DNA of 64,000 bases from Bacillus sp. SORGH_AS_0510. Lineage in GTDB: Bacteria > Bacillota > Bacilli > Bacillales > Cytobacillaceae. Shown one piece after another: positions 9,023 through 18,210 of the stretch. The stretch lies in assembly GCF_030818775.1 (NCBI RefSeq), contig NZ_JAUTAU010000001.1, positions 2,980,001-3,044,000 of the forward strand, given 5' to 3'. How positions within the stretch are numbered: position 1 is the first letter of the stretch; the number at the start of each line of letters is the position of its first letter. Made by a program: the position numbers and the translations under genes. Under the pieces are notes generated by a model. It did no database searches. It was given only the letters and a program-made list of their open reading frames with translations, and was not told where the DNA came from.

Positions 9023-9223
9023 TTAAGCTTTACGAACGTTAGAAGCTTGTGGTCCACGTTGACCTTGCTCAACGTCAAATGTTACTGATTGACCTTCGTC
9101 AAGAGATTTGAAGCCTTCGCCTTGGATAGCTGAGAAGTGTACGAATACATCGTCTCCACCTTCGCGCTCGATGAATCCAAAACCTTTTTCTGCATTAAAC
9201 CATTTAACTTTACCTTGTTCCAT
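9023..9223 (-). CDS. Cold shock protein (CspA/CspB family)
   Basis: A 66-residue single cold-shock domain, a five-stranded beta barrel that binds single-stranded RNA or DNA and acts as an RNA chaperone. RNP1 (KGFGFIE) and RNP2 (DVFVHF) are intact. The start at 9223 is set by an AGGAGG ribosome site; the longer frame to 9253 lacks one. The 290 nt upstream contain only an AT-rich stretch, consistent with the long leader typical of csp mRNAs. Which B. subtilis paralogue (cspB, cspC or cspD) it equals cannot be decided. Confidence 0.95.
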   Translation of the reverse strand: MEQGKVKWFNAEKGFGFIEREGGDDVFVHFSAIQGEGFKSLDEGQSVTFDVEQGQRGPQASNVRKA

Positions 9224-9510
9224 TTGTGTATCCTCCTGCTGTGTGCTATGCACACATTATGGTACTATCCTTGCTCAAATCTTCAAGACAGAAAGCACTA
9301 TCACTTAACGCTCTTGCCGATCCACAAAAATAATTCTTCTTAAATATAACAGAAAGAATCGGATAAAGCAAATGAATAAATAAATTTTCATTATGAAAAA
9401 CTTTTTTGCCAAAAAAAATTATTTAAAAATATTAAACTAATTTATATCTATAAATCAATTTTCGATTGTATAATTACATGGTGAATTTAATTATGAAACG
9501 GTGAACAAAT

Positions 9511-10731
9511 ATGCGCACATATAATGAAAAAATTAGTATTTATCATGGGATGGTTTCAACCATTGCTGTGAACATGGCTGGTAACTTCTTTCCTATTTTT
9601 GCTATTTCTATTCTTGGTGCTACTAATTATCAGGTAGGGTTAATTAGCTCACTCCCTCCACTTGTAGCACTTCTCACAACCATTCCAGCAGCAATCGTAT
9701 TAAATAGGCTGGAGCAACAGAAGAAAACGGTAGCGTTGTCCGTTTTCTGGGCAAGGATCATGTTTTTATTATTAATAGGCGTGGTTTTCGTTTCTTCTAA
9801 CTATCAAGCATGGGCATTTTTAATCATTGTTGCCTTTATGAATGTGCCTGGGACCATTTCAAACATTGGTTGGCAAACGTTAATAAGCGGGATGATTAGT
9901 GAAGAACGACGTGGCTTATTTTTCAGTGACCGAAATCGTCTTCTTACTATTGTAGGAATGGTTACCACCCTGATTATAGGAATCGTGATGAAAAAGCAAA
10001 CAGATAACGCATTCGCGTACCAATGTCTATTCTTCATAGCTTTTGCTTTTGGATTGCTAGAAGTGTTTTTTTTACTAAAGCATAAAGAAAAGGTGGAGGC
10101 AAAGACAAATAAAAAGCAGAATTCAATCATGGACTGGTCGATCTTTAAGGATCATGGGTACAAATGGTTTTTGGTATCTGCTTTGTGTTTTAATTTCACC
10201 TGGCAATTGGTGTGGGGATTATTTAATATCTATAATGTCAAATATGCGCACGCTACGATACTTTGGATAAGCATCTTTTCTGTCGCCAATCAATTGGTCC
10301 AAATCTTTTCTTTTCCATTATGGAAAAAATGGGCCGAACAAAAATCTAATACACTGATGCTCGTATGGGTAGCTGTCGGCATGGCTACGGCACCCATACT
10401 AAATGTTTTGTCAACGAACCTGTACTATTTAACGTTTGTTGCCATGACATCTGGTTTTTTTGTTTCAGGTACGATGCTCCTTTTGTTCAATCTTTTATTG
10501 GAGCAGTCTCCTAAGGAAAAAAGGACGTATTGCATTACCACGTATAATGTCCTTTTATCGTTCGTTGCCTTTATCGCCCCACAAGTAGGTATATGGTTAC
10601 TAGAAACAACGGGAATGCAGAGATCGATGGAAATCAGCACCGTACTCCGGATGGTCAGCGCCTTCGTATTCCTGCTAATGTACATCAAATTTATGAAAAA
10701 CCAAAAACCTGCACTTCTAAAAGCTAAATAA
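9511..10731 (+). CDS. MFS transporter
   Basis: Membrane protein of 406 residues with about 12 hydrophobic segments and a longer cytoplasmic loop after TM6 (residues about 190-205, KHKEKVEAKTNKKQ). The fold and size fit the major facilitator superfamily. The loop 2-3 region carries a loosely conserved basic motif (LNRLEQQKK) in the position of MFS motif A. The ribosome site before 9511 is weak (GGTGA). A terminator follows, so it is monocistronic. The substrate is unknown. Confidence 0.85.
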   Translation: MRTYNEKISIYHGMVSTIAVNMAGNFFPIFAISILGATNYQVGLISSLPPLVALLTTIPAAIVLNRLEQQKKTVALSVFWARIMFLLLIGVVFVSSNYQAWAFLIIVAFMNVPGTISNIGWQTLISGMISEERRGLFFSDRNRLLTIVGMVTTLIIGIVMKKQTDNAFAYQCLFFIAFAFGLLEVFFLLKHKEKVEAKTNKKQNSIMDWSIFKDHGYKWFLVSALCFNFTWQLVWGLFNIYNVKYAHATILWISIFSVANQLVQIFSFPLWKKWAEQKSNTLMLVWVAVGMATAPILNVLSTNLYYLTFVAMTSGFFVSGTMLLLFNLLLEQSPKEKRTYCITTYNVLLSFVAFIAPQVGIWLLETTGMQRSMEISTVLRMVSAFVFLLMYIKFMKNQKPALLKAK

Positions 10732-10737
10732 CGTTCT

Positions 10738-10778
10738 AAAGAGGCTGTCTCTATCGTAAAGAGGTCAGCCTCTTTTTA
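10738..10778 (+). terminator. Terminator after the MFS gene
   Basis: AGAGGCTG / CAGCCTCT inverted repeat with an 18-nt loop, followed by TTTTTATT. Confidence 0.85.
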
Positions 10779-10857
10779 TTGAGTGTCATTTGTGGTGAAG
10801 TAAATACATATTTTTTAAAAGGAAGTGATATGGCGGGAGTATGAACAGGAGGCAATT

Positions 10858-11586
10858 ATGATTATTATTAATCAGCAACGGGTAATGCCAAAGGATTTAT
10901 TTCCTCATATTTCAAATAAAGAACAAAGAATAATCATCGATTATATGGAAAAATATCGTGGAAATTATGAGTATTTTACATTAGATCAATTAAAATTCGA
11001 GCTGATGTTTCGAATGAATACGATGAATGCAGCTCGACAGTTGCAAGAAAGTGGTGCGAAGTTTACTACCTTTCAATATGCCTTTTGCAATAAACAATAT
11101 TGGAACCGTTTAAGTAATGGGGGCTTCCTCATCAAACCCCGCATCAGGCCCTCAGTCGCTATTCTTGATATTCTTAAAAATGGTACTCTCTATGCCTTTG
11201 AATGTTCCACAGCGGTGGCGATTGCTTTGTACATTGCCACCCTTTATTCCATAGGAAGTTCTCGATTTGATCTTCTGTTTCAAAACCTTTACTTAATGGA
11301 TTGGCAGTTCGATGAGGATATGCAAATGTATCAAAAGATAGGAGATGACTATTTACCAGGTGATGTCCTTCATTTCAACAATCCCGATTTTAACCCGGCA
11401 GAGCCGCATTGGCGGGCCGAAAATGTGATTTATTTTGGAAAGGACCTTTACTGGGGACATGGTATTGGAATTAAAAATGCAAGCACAATCATTAACTTCC
11501 TTAACGATAAAAGAAAGCAAAAATCCCAACAATCCGCATACCTAATGAGACTAATCACCCGACTCTATTACCAATCGTTTCGGTAG
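10858..11586 (+). CDS. tgl: Protein-glutamine gamma-glutamyltransferase (spore coat transglutaminase)
   Basis: Catalyses epsilon-(gamma-glutamyl)lysine cross-links, in B. subtilis between spore coat proteins such as GerQ. The 242-residue product matches Tgl in length and landmarks: RMN near residue 52, SGAKF at 65-69, catalytic Cys116 preceded by Glu115 in FECSTA, a WRAENV segment with Glu188, and a GHGIGI segment with His201. The start is the ATG at 10858, preceded by AGGAGG at about 10847-10852; an upstream in-frame ATG at 10825 is worse. Its presence supports an endospore-forming host. It shares a bidirectional terminator with the convergent thiamin operon. Confidence 0.95.
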   Translation: MIIINQQRVMPKDLFPHISNKEQRIIIDYMEKYRGNYEYFTLDQLKFELMFRMNTMNAARQLQESGAKFTTFQYAFCNKQYWNRLSNGGFLIKPRIRPSVAILDILKNGTLYAFECSTAVAIALYIATLYSIGSSRFDLLFQNLYLMDWQFDEDMQMYQKIGDDYLPGDVLHFNNPDFNPAEPHWRAENVIYFGKDLYWGHGIGIKNASTIINFLNDKRKQKSQQSAYLMRLITRLYYQSFR

Positions 11587-11604
11587 TAGTAATGGTGTTG
11601 TAAT

Positions 11605-11650
11605 GGTGTCAGGCACCACCTGTGGACACTTTCCACCTCAGGAGGACACA
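11605..11650. repeat. GGTGTCAGGCACC palindrome with GGACAC tail
   Basis: Second copy of the arrangement at 5303-5348: GGTGTCAGGCACC, then CCTGTGGACACTTT, then GGAGGACACA. It lies between the tgl stop and the shared terminator. Confidence 0.6.
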
Positions 11651-11662
11651 ATATTTTATATA

Positions 11663-11703
11663 CAAAAACAAAGCACCTTCGTTAGATGCTTTGTTTTTGT
11701 GCT
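11663..11703. terminator. Bidirectional terminator between tgl and thiY
   Basis: Perfect 13-bp inverted repeat CAAAAACAAAGCA / TGCTTTGTTTTTG with an 11-nt loop. It can terminate tgl on the plus strand and the thiamin operon on the minus strand. Confidence 0.9.
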
Positions 11704-11713
11704 TCCCTTCCCA

Positions 11714-12721
11714 TTATAAGTTCTTAAACGCATCCCCAGCTTTTACTTCTTTCTTAATAACCTTATTGTCTTTTAGCCATTCTGCCACCTTGTTCCATGT
11801 GTCTGGATCTTGATAGCCAAATGATCGATCTTTTGCGTCCATAAGCGGTAAGAGCATTTCTAAGCTTTTCGTTTCAATATCCTTTTCAAGTGGAGAGGAT
11901 TTGTCTTCATGCTTTAATAAAATGGATAATCCTTCCTTCGGATGCTCTTGAACAAATTTCTGTCCTTTACCAATAGCTGTCATAAACTTCTTAAACACCT
12001 CTGGTTTTGCCTTTAAGCCCTTTTCACTTGCAACCAATACTAGTTCATAATAATCCGGCACACCAAAATCAGCTGGATTTAACGTGCGCATCGGATGTCC
12101 CTCTTTTTCTAGCAACAATTTTTCATGGTTAATATAACCGCCAATTAATGCATCTGTTTTCTTTGTCGCCATAGCCGGAATTAAATCCCAACCTACATCA
12201 ACCATTTTCACCTTCTTCTCATTGCCGCCATCATATTTTACCATTGATTGTACAATCGCTTCGTCAAGTGGAATGGATGGATAACCAATCGTTTTACCTA
12301 CTAAATCCTTAGGTGACTGAACCGGACCATCGGCAGGAAACATTAATTGATTTAGCGGATGACGGACAATCGCACCAAACGATTGAATAGGAATATCTTC
12401 ACCACGAGCTACAAGAACTTGTGGCTGGTAGCTAAGTGCCATATCGATTTGATCTGCTGCAACCATTTTAAGCGGGTCATTGGTATCTGCCGGCATCTGA
12501 ATATCTACATCCAACCCTTGCTCTTTAAAGTAACCCTTTTCCTCTGCAGTATATAAAAATGAGTGTACAGCGTTCGGATACCAATCAAGCATTAAGCTGA
12601 CTTTCTCGAGCTTCTTTTTCCCGCCAGATGCTGACGTATCCGAAGATTTCTCATTGGTCTTCCCACAGGCACTTAACATCATTAACAACAAACTTATTAT
12701 GATTAAAAAGCTTTTCTTCAT
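11714..12721 (-). CDS. thiY: Thiamin-precursor ABC transporter, substrate-binding lipoprotein ThiY
   Basis: Binding protein of 335 residues in the NMT1/THI5-like family. The N-terminus is a lipoprotein signal with lipobox LSAC (Cys19). The mature protein opens with VSLMLDWYPNAVHSFLYTA, close to the pyrimidine-binding THI5/ThiY segment. In characterised systems ThiXYZ imports N-formyl-4-amino-5-aminomethyl-2-methylpyrimidine, a thiamin degradation product. It is the last gene of the riboswitch-controlled operon, 15 nt after thiX, and its pathway enzymes (YlmB, TenA) are encoded just upstream. Confidence 0.92.
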   Translation of the reverse strand: MKKSFLIIISLLLMMLSACGKTNEKSSDTSASGGKKKLEKVSLMLDWYPNAVHSFLYTAEEKGYFKEQGLDVDIQMPADTNDPLKMVAADQIDMALSYQPQVLVARGEDIPIQSFGAIVRHPLNQLMFPADGPVQSPKDLVGKTIGYPSIPLDEAIVQSMVKYDGGNEKKVKMVDVGWDLIPAMATKKTDALIGGYINHEKLLLEKEGHPMRTLNPADFGVPDYYELVLVASEKGLKAKPEVFKKFMTAIGKGQKFVQEHPKEGLSILLKHEDKSSPLEKDIETKSLEMLLPLMDAKDRSFGYQDPDTWNKVAEWLKDNKVIKKEVKAGDAFKNL

Positions 12722-12736
12722 TATTATTTACCTCTC

Positions 12737-13507
12737 TTAGCTGCGAAATTTATTATTCAAGACTTGCCGTTCGATTAAACTTATTACTAAAAACAGGACA
12801 ATCCCTAGTAAGGATAATAGAAATATAGCGGCAAACACCGCATCTGCCTGCAAATTACCTGACATTCGCCGACTAAAGTATCCGAGACCTTCACTGGCAC
12901 CAAGCCATTCTCCAATCGTAGCCCCAACGACACAATAAACAACAGACAGCTTCAATCCTGATAAAAAGGCTGGCAAGGCCATTGGTACCTGTACTTTTTG
13001 AAAAATCGTCCAGCGATTCGCTCCCATAGTTAAAAGTAATTCACGGTACTCATTTCCACCCGTTTTCAGCCCGTCATATGTACTCACAACGATGGGGAAA
13101 AAGGCTGTTAAAATCGTGACAGCAATCTTGCTCCAAATTGAATAACCAAACCACATGATAAAAATCGGAGAAATGGCTATCAGCGGGATTGTTTGTGAAA
13201 TGATTAGGAACGGGTAAAGGATTTTCTCCAATGGTCGGGAAAAATGCATACCTACCCCTAGCAGCACACCACCACTTACTGAAATGACAAAACCGATTAG
13301 GATCTCTTTCAACGTAGCCGGCAGATGCTCACCCAACAAAAGTTCCCTATTTTCAACTAACGATTTCCAAATGGCTGATGGAGTGGGCAAGATAAAAGCG
13401 GGAATCACCCCTTGCCTAACTACCCATTCCCATAGGCTGACAAGCAGGAGCACTACCAACAAAAACAACCCATACTCCCCTGACCATTTTTTCACTCTAG
13501 TTTTCAT
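12737..13507 (-). CDS. thiX: Thiamin-precursor ABC transporter, permease ThiX
   Basis: A 256-residue permease of the SsuC/TauC type with about six helices. The EAA loop for ATPase docking is visible around residues 150-170 (ELLLTMGANRWTIFQKVQVP). It forms the membrane channel with ThiZ and ThiY for formylated aminopyrimidine uptake. Its start overlaps the 3' end of thiZ by 11 nt, indicating translational coupling. Confidence 0.92.
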   Translation of the reverse strand: MKTRVKKWSGEYGLFLLVVLLLVSLWEWVVRQGVIPAFILPTPSAIWKSLVENRELLLGEHLPATLKEILIGFVISVSGGVLLGVGMHFSRPLEKILYPFLIISQTIPLIAISPIFIMWFGYSIWSKIAVTILTAFFPIVVSTYDGLKTGGNEYRELLLTMGANRWTIFQKVQVPMALPAFLSGLKLSVVYCVVGATIGEWLGASEGLGYFSRRMSGNLQADAVFAAIFLLSLLGIVLFLVISLIERQVLNNKFRS

Positions 13508-14264
13508 CTTGAATCAGCCACTCCAATTCTTTTCTCTTCCATATAAAACCTGCTTCATAAATCAGATCTGCACTTCGTGGTCTAGGAAGGTTCACTTGGA
13601 CTTCCTGTACGCGATAATCATTCTTTAATAAATAAATACGATCACTTAGTAGGAGGGCTTCCTCTAGATCATGGGTGATGAACAATACCGTTTTTTGTAA
13701 TTCCCCCCACAGCCCTAATAACCAGGTATGCATATTCCTTTTCGTCAAGGAATCCAGTGCTCCAAACGGTTCATCTAGTAATAAAAGATCTTTGCCTGTC
13801 ATAAGAGTTCTTAAAAAAGCAACTCGCTGTCTCATTCCCCCAGACAGTTCATTTGGATAGGAATTTTCATAGGTAGCGAGCCCCAATCGGTCCAACCATT
13901 CTCGAACCTCAGGCAGTTTGCTTCGCTTATTGATCTTTGCTACCTCTAGTGGAAGCATTACATTTTCTACCACTGTTCTCCACGGTAATAGTAGATCCTT
14001 TTGTGGCATGTAACCAACAGCCCCTGATCTCGTCCTGGCATGATGACCGTTAATGAGGATATCCCCTTGGTCCGGTTCTAGTAATCCAGTAATCAACTTA
14101 AATAGTGTACTTTTGCCAGAGCCGCTTGCACCGATTACGGAAACAAATTCTCCCTGACAAATGTCCATCGAAATCTGTTTGAAAATCGGCTTCTCTTTAT
14201 CAAAAGAATAGGATAAATCATTAATTGATAAGATTGATGAATTAGACAGGCCACTCGCCCCCAT
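13497..14264 (-). CDS. thiZ: Thiamin-precursor ABC transporter, ATPase ThiZ
   Basis: ABC ATPase of about 255 residues that powers ThiXY. Walker A is GASGSGKST, the signature is LSGGMRQRV, Walker B is LLLLDEPFGALD and the switch histidine is in FITHDLEEAL. The start is uncertain because it lies within tenA: the in-frame ATG at 14264 gives a 23-nt overlap, a longer frame to 14294 exists, and an internal start near 14245 is also possible. The family resembles SsuB/TauB, and the operon context decides the substrate. Confidence 0.9.
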   Translation of the reverse strand: MGASGLSNSSILSINDLSYSFDKEKPIFKQISMDICQGEFVSVIGASGSGKSTLFKLITGLLEPDQGDILINGHHARTRSGAVGYMPQKDLLLPWRTVVENVMLPLEVAKINKRSKLPEVREWLDRLGLATYENSYPNELSGGMRQRVAFLRTLMTGKDLLLLDEPFGALDSLTKRNMHTWLLGLWGELQKTVLFITHDLEEALLLSDRIYLLKNDYRVQEVQVNLPRPRSADLIYEAGFIWKRKELEWLIQDEN

Positions 14265-14913
14265 GGTAAACCATATCCCAGAACATATATTCAAATCGAG
14301 AAGTGGTTAAGAAATGTTCTTCTAGGATAGCTAACTCTCTTTCTGGTTTTCCTTCTGCTAAAGTATCTAGTAAGTTGATTAACCACTCTGCCAATGCACC
14401 AAACTCATCCGAGGAGTACATTTTCACCCATTCACCATATAGATAGTGACTGCTAGCACCTTGATATTGTTTAGCTAACATCTTACCAATCTCCCAATAG
14501 CTCCACATGCATGGTAATAATGAAGAAATCAATTCTTCTAGGGACCCATTTTGAGCTACATTCAGCATATAACGGGTGTAGGCTAAATTAATGGGACTTG
14601 GTTTGGTCTCTTCTAACTGCTGGTTGTTAATCCCAAACCGAGCGGCATATTCGCGGTGCAGATCCATCTCGCCATGTAAGGTTTCATGTAAGAGCTTGGC
14701 AAAGGCTGCCATGGTTTCGATATCTTTTGCTTTCACTGCTCCTAAAGCAAACAGCTTAGAATAATCAATTAAGAACACATAATCCTGTTTCATGTAACGA
14801 ATAAATGATTCCATAGGAAGGTCCCCTTTCCCCATTCCGACAACAAAAGGATGCTCATGTGTTTTCTCCCAAATATCACTTACTTTCTGAAAAAGCCTCT
14901 CAGAAAATTTCAT
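14242..14913 (-). CDS. tenA: Aminopyrimidine aminohydrolase TenA (thiaminase II)
   Basis: Hydrolyses 4-amino-5-aminomethyl-2-methylpyrimidine to HMP in thiamin salvage. The 223-residue helical-bundle protein has the catalytic cysteine at position 135 (LLPCMWSYWEIG), the same number as in B. subtilis TenA, an early conserved Asp (KQDYVFLIDY) and a C-terminal Glu/Phe/Tyr segment (SRFEYMFWDMVY). It takes the product of YlmB, encoded one base upstream, and feeds ThiD. It overlaps thiZ downstream. Confidence 0.95.
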   Translation of the reverse strand: MKFSERLFQKVSDIWEKTHEHPFVVGMGKGDLPMESFIRYMKQDYVFLIDYSKLFALGAVKAKDIETMAAFAKLLHETLHGEMDLHREYAARFGINNQQLEETKPSPINLAYTRYMLNVAQNGSLEELISSLLPCMWSYWEIGKMLAKQYQGASSHYLYGEWVKMYSSDEFGALAEWLINLLDTLAEGKPERELAILEEHFLTTSRFEYMFWDMVYHGGEWPV

Positions 14914-14914
14914 G

Positions 14915-16210
14915 TTACCCCTCCTTCTTGGTGTTACACCACTCTGCGATAAACAAGGCTATGATTTTTGTAAAATCTAACAACTGACAAATTTCTAGCT
15001 TCTCATTCACTGCATGAGCATCTTCCAATTTACCCGGTCCGAAAATGGCCGTTGGAATTCCTGCCCGCCCGAGCCATCCTGCATCGGTTACGGTAGTTGA
15101 CATACCAACATTCGGCATATCCATTTTCATTTTTTCATAGGAAGCAGTTAAAGCCTTTGTTCCAAGGTGATCTCTGTCCAATTCTAATGAAGGAAAAATC
15201 TCACCTCGGTCCTCAATCATGGACTTTCCTCCCCAAACAAAGGTTGGAGGATTCTCTCGAAGCCACGGATCAGCAGCTGCTACAGCGCCGATGTGTTGTT
15301 CGATTTCCTTTATCACTTCTTCAAAGTCCTCATTAGGATAAAAGTGGACCGTTATCCATAATGCACATTGATCTGCCACGAAAGCGGCATGCCTGCCTCC
15401 TTCGATCACAGCGGGATTAATCGTATTCGTACCAGGCGGAAAACCTTCATAACTTTTCGTTATTGCCCAATGCCGCTCCAGCTCCTGAAGCCCTGTAATA
15501 ATCTTCATCATCTTTTCAATGGCGCTAGCACCTTTTACGCCACCACCTGCATGAATCATTTTTCGCCGGAGTCCGTCATGATAGGTCTCTTTGCTTTGAA
15601 TCGTAATCCAACCTGTGATCACTCCGCCTTGGCCTTGAATATGTAAATCACTAGTATCGACCACTACGGCATAATCAGCAGTATACCCTCTCTCAACACA
15701 TGCTTGTGTCCCTGCTTCTCCCACTTCTTCTCCAATTACGGATTGAAAATGAAGATCACCGCTTAGGGATATACCCATCTCTTTTAAAAGCTTGATAGCA
15801 AAAAGGGATGCTGCCATTCCACCTTTCATGTCTGCCACGCCACGTCCATAAACATATGAATCTATTATCCTTGTGCTAAAAGGTGATGAAACCCACTCCC
15901 TGTCATCTCCCACTTCAGCCACGTCCACATGCCCATTTATAATTAAACTATTAAACTGCCCAGAGGATTCACCCTTTAAAATTCCCACCACATTTGGGTC
16001 ACCTGCGTATACATCCCATTGATCCGTTTGAAAGTCCAGGCCATCTAGATAATCTTTAATAAATCCCTGTATTTCATTTGTATTTCGGGCAGGTGGGCTT
16101 ACTGTTGGGAAAGCCACCAGCGTGGAGAGCAATTCAAGAAGTTCCTCTTTTCTTGATTCCACCTCGACTGCAATTTTCTCGGCTAATTCGTTCCACATTT
16201 TCTGTACCAC
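14915..16210 (-). CDS. ylmB: N-formyl-aminopyrimidine deformylase, YlmB-type M20 amidohydrolase
   Basis: ArgE/DapE-type M20 metallohydrolase of 431 residues, the length of YlmB. Metal-site segments are visible: NGHVDVAEVGD (about residue 99), GRGVADMKGGMAAS, and the Glu pair in GEEVGEAGT. The family as a whole deacylates amino acids, but in Bacillus thiamin operons this member removes the formyl group from N-formyl-4-amino-5-aminomethyl-2-methylpyrimidine imported by ThiXYZ. The position between thiW and tenA under a TPP riboswitch supports that specific role. Confidence 0.88.
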   Translation of the reverse strand: MVQKMWNELAEKIAVEVESRKEELLELLSTLVAFPTVSPPARNTNEIQGFIKDYLDGLDFQTDQWDVYAGDPNVVGILKGESSGQFNSLIINGHVDVAEVGDDREWVSSPFSTRIIDSYVYGRGVADMKGGMAASLFAIKLLKEMGISLSGDLHFQSVIGEEVGEAGTQACVERGYTADYAVVVDTSDLHIQGQGGVITGWITIQSKETYHDGLRRKMIHAGGGVKGASAIEKMMKIITGLQELERHWAITKSYEGFPPGTNTINPAVIEGGRHAAFVADQCALWITVHFYPNEDFEEVIKEIEQHIGAVAAADPWLRENPPTFVWGGKSMIEDRGEIFPSLELDRDHLGTKALTASYEKMKMDMPNVGMSTTVTDAGWLGRAGIPTAIFGPGKLEDAHAVNEKLEICQLLDFTKIIALFIAEWCNTKKEG

Positions 16211-16211
16211 C

Positions 16212-16718
16212 TTATACTTTTGCTTGCGTTCCCTCTAGTTTCACAACTTTTTTCTTTAAAAATAAAGTTAAAATAATAAACCCAATTAATGCACCAGCGA
16301 ACGAGCTAAAAATAAATAAAGGAATGAAGCCAAATAATGTTGCTTTTTGTCCAAGGAATAGTGTTGCGATTGGATAACAAAGCATAGCACCAAGGATTCC
16401 CGTCCCGATCACTTCTCCAAAAAATGCAAGATAGATTTTCCTTGTTTTCAAGAATAATAGGGAGGCGAGCAATGCACCGACCATACTTCCTGGGAAAGCA
16501 AACGGTGATCCCGTACCGATCAAGTTTCTAATAAGGGAGACACAGAACGCTTGAGCCACAGCATAATATGGCCCTAAAAGAACTGCTGACAATACATTCA
16601 TGAAATGTTGAACAGGAAAAACCTTTGTAAAGCCAACGGGAATATAAAAAAGATTACTGGACAAAGTTCCGATTGCAATCATCATGGCGGTTAAAGTAAG
16701 TTTGTGTGTTTTTCTCAT
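16212..16718 (-). CDS. thiW: ECF transporter S component ThiW (thiazole uptake)
   Basis: Integral membrane protein of 168 residues with five to six helices, the normal size for an energy-coupling-factor S component. It is called ThiW from sequence (N-terminal LTLTAMMIAIGTLSS, FPVQHFMNVLSAVLLGP and SPFAFPGSMVGALLA segments) and from its position among thiM, thiD and thiE. ThiW is predicted to import hydroxyethylthiazole, the substrate of ThiM, using shared EcfAA'T modules encoded elsewhere. The ATG at 16718 follows a CAGGAGTG ribosome site, only seven bases after the thiE stop. Confidence 0.9.
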   Translation of the reverse strand: MRKTHKLTLTAMMIAIGTLSSNLFYIPVGFTKVFPVQHFMNVLSAVLLGPYYAVAQAFCVSLIRNLIGTGSPFAFPGSMVGALLASLLFLKTRKIYLAFFGEVIGTGILGAMLCYPIATLFLGQKATLFGFIPLFIFSSFAGALIGFIILTLFLKKKVVKLEGTQAKV

Positions 16719-16725
16719 TCTTCTA

Positions 16726-17380
16726 TCACTCCTGACCCAATATGGCACAAATATTTCTTCCTAGTGCTTGCACAGCCTCTAGCGGTGACTCTGCATGACT
16801 AATTGCCGTAATCACAGAAACACCATCTGCACCTGCTGCCACTACCGATTGTGCATTTTCAATCGTAATGCCACCGATTCCAACAATCGGGATGTTAAAG
16901 CCATCCTTCCGCAACGCTTCAATTAAAATCGTTCCTCGAGATGGTTTGGCATCGGCTTTCGTGGTGGTTGGAAAAACTGGACCAAATCCCGAAATAATCC
17001 GCACCGTCCCTTAGGGCTGCTAAAGCTTCCTCTTTTGAATGAACAGATACACCAAGGATTTTGTCGCCAATCTTACCCCTGACTGATTTGACCGTTTCAT
17101 CTTCTTGACCAATATGGACACCATCTGCATTTAATTCTAGGGCAAGTTCAATATCATCATTCACGATAAAAGGGATATGATTTGCCTTACACATTCTTTG
17201 AAGTTCCTTCGCGAGTGAATATTTTTCCGCACCCGTCAACGCACCTTCCCCCTTTTCACGGAATTGAAAAATAGTTATCCCCCCAGCAATAGCTTCCTTT
17301 AATACCTCAACAGGATCCTTCAAGCAGTTATTACTGCCCATGATAAAATAGACCCTTAAGGCTTCCCTTAACGTTGTCAT
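16726..17380 (-). pseudogene. thiE: Thiamin-phosphate synthase ThiE, disrupted by a +1 frameshift
   Basis: ThiE joins HMP-PP and thiazole phosphate to form thiamin phosphate. The 5' part (17380 to about 16985) encodes normal ThiE up to GADYFGI; the rest ([17 protein letters not shown] onward to ILGQE) continues in another frame. Reading GGGATTTGGTCC with one T fewer restores the expected [13 protein letters not shown], so an extra T in the three-base run at 16984-16986 is the cause. Both halves are otherwise well conserved and together give about 217 residues, normal for ThiE. The start ATG overlaps the thiD stop by 4 nt. It is either a very recent mutation or a sequence error. Confidence 0.88.
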
Positions 17381-18195
17381 GAAGGTGCCACCTCTTTTCC
17401 ATTTCTTTTTTTTCTATAGGCCCAATGATTGGTTGGTCCATGCCCCTGGCCAATCTCTAAATCTTCCTCAATCGCCGCCTGAATAAAATCCTTAGCAGTT
17501 AAAACTGCCTCATACACGCTAGCACCTTTTGCCAGCTCTGCAGTTAATGCAGCTGAGAAGGTGCACCCTGTTCCATGCGTATTTTTAGTAATGATACGTT
17601 TGCTAGAAAAAGTGTAGAATTCTTTGCCATCGAATAATAAATCAATTGCCTCGGATTCATTCTCGTCATGACCACCTTTAATAACAATATTCTTGACTCC
17701 GAATGCATGTAATTTCCTCGCGGCTTCCTTTTTATCCTCAATTGACTGGATCGTCATTCCAGTTAATACTTCCGCTTCGGGAATGTTCGGTGTGATGACC
17801 ATGGCTAGAGGCAGTAAATAGGTTTTCATCGCTGAAATAGCTTCTTGTAACAGTAAGGAAGCTCCGCCTTTAGCAATCATCACCGGGTCAACAACAACAT
17901 TTTCCCAGTTAAAAACTTTAATTTGTTCAGACACGGCTTCAATAATTTCAGCATTAAACAGCATTCCTGTTTTTAATGCATCCGTTCCAATATCCTCACC
18001 AATCGCTTGAATCTGTTTGATCACAGCCTCTACAGACATGGGATACACTCCGTGGACCCCCAATGTATTTTGAGCGGTAACTGCCGTTAATGCCGACATG
18101 CCAAATACCTGAAGTTCCTGAAACGTCTTTAAGTCTGCTTGAATTCCAGCTCCACCACCACTATCTGAACCAGCAATTGTTAGTGCTTTTTTCAT
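17377..18195 (-). CDS. thiD: HMP/HMP-P kinase ThiD
   Basis: Ribokinase-fold enzyme of 272 residues that phosphorylates hydroxymethylpyrimidine twice to give HMP-PP. The N-terminal substrate signature [19 protein letters not shown] is complete and the C-terminal anion-hole segment [15 protein letters not shown] is intact. It receives HMP from TenA and supplies ThiE. It lies 15 nt downstream of thiM and overlaps the thiE start. Confidence 0.96.
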   Translation of the reverse strand: MKKALTIAGSDSGGGAGIQADLKTFQELQVFGMSALTAVTAQNTLGVHGVYPMSVEAVIKQIQAIGEDIGTDALKTGMLFNAEIIEAVSEQIKVFNWENVVVDPVMIAKGGASLLLQEAISAMKTYLLPLAMVITPNIPEAEVLTGMTIQSIEDKKEAARKLHAFGVKNIVIKGGHDENESEAIDLLFDGKEFYTFSSKRIITKNTHGTGCTFSAALTAELAKGASVYEAVLTAKDFIQAAIEEDLEIGQGHGPTNHWAYRKKRNGKEVAPS

Positions 18196-18210
18196 AAAAA
18201 TCCCCCCATT

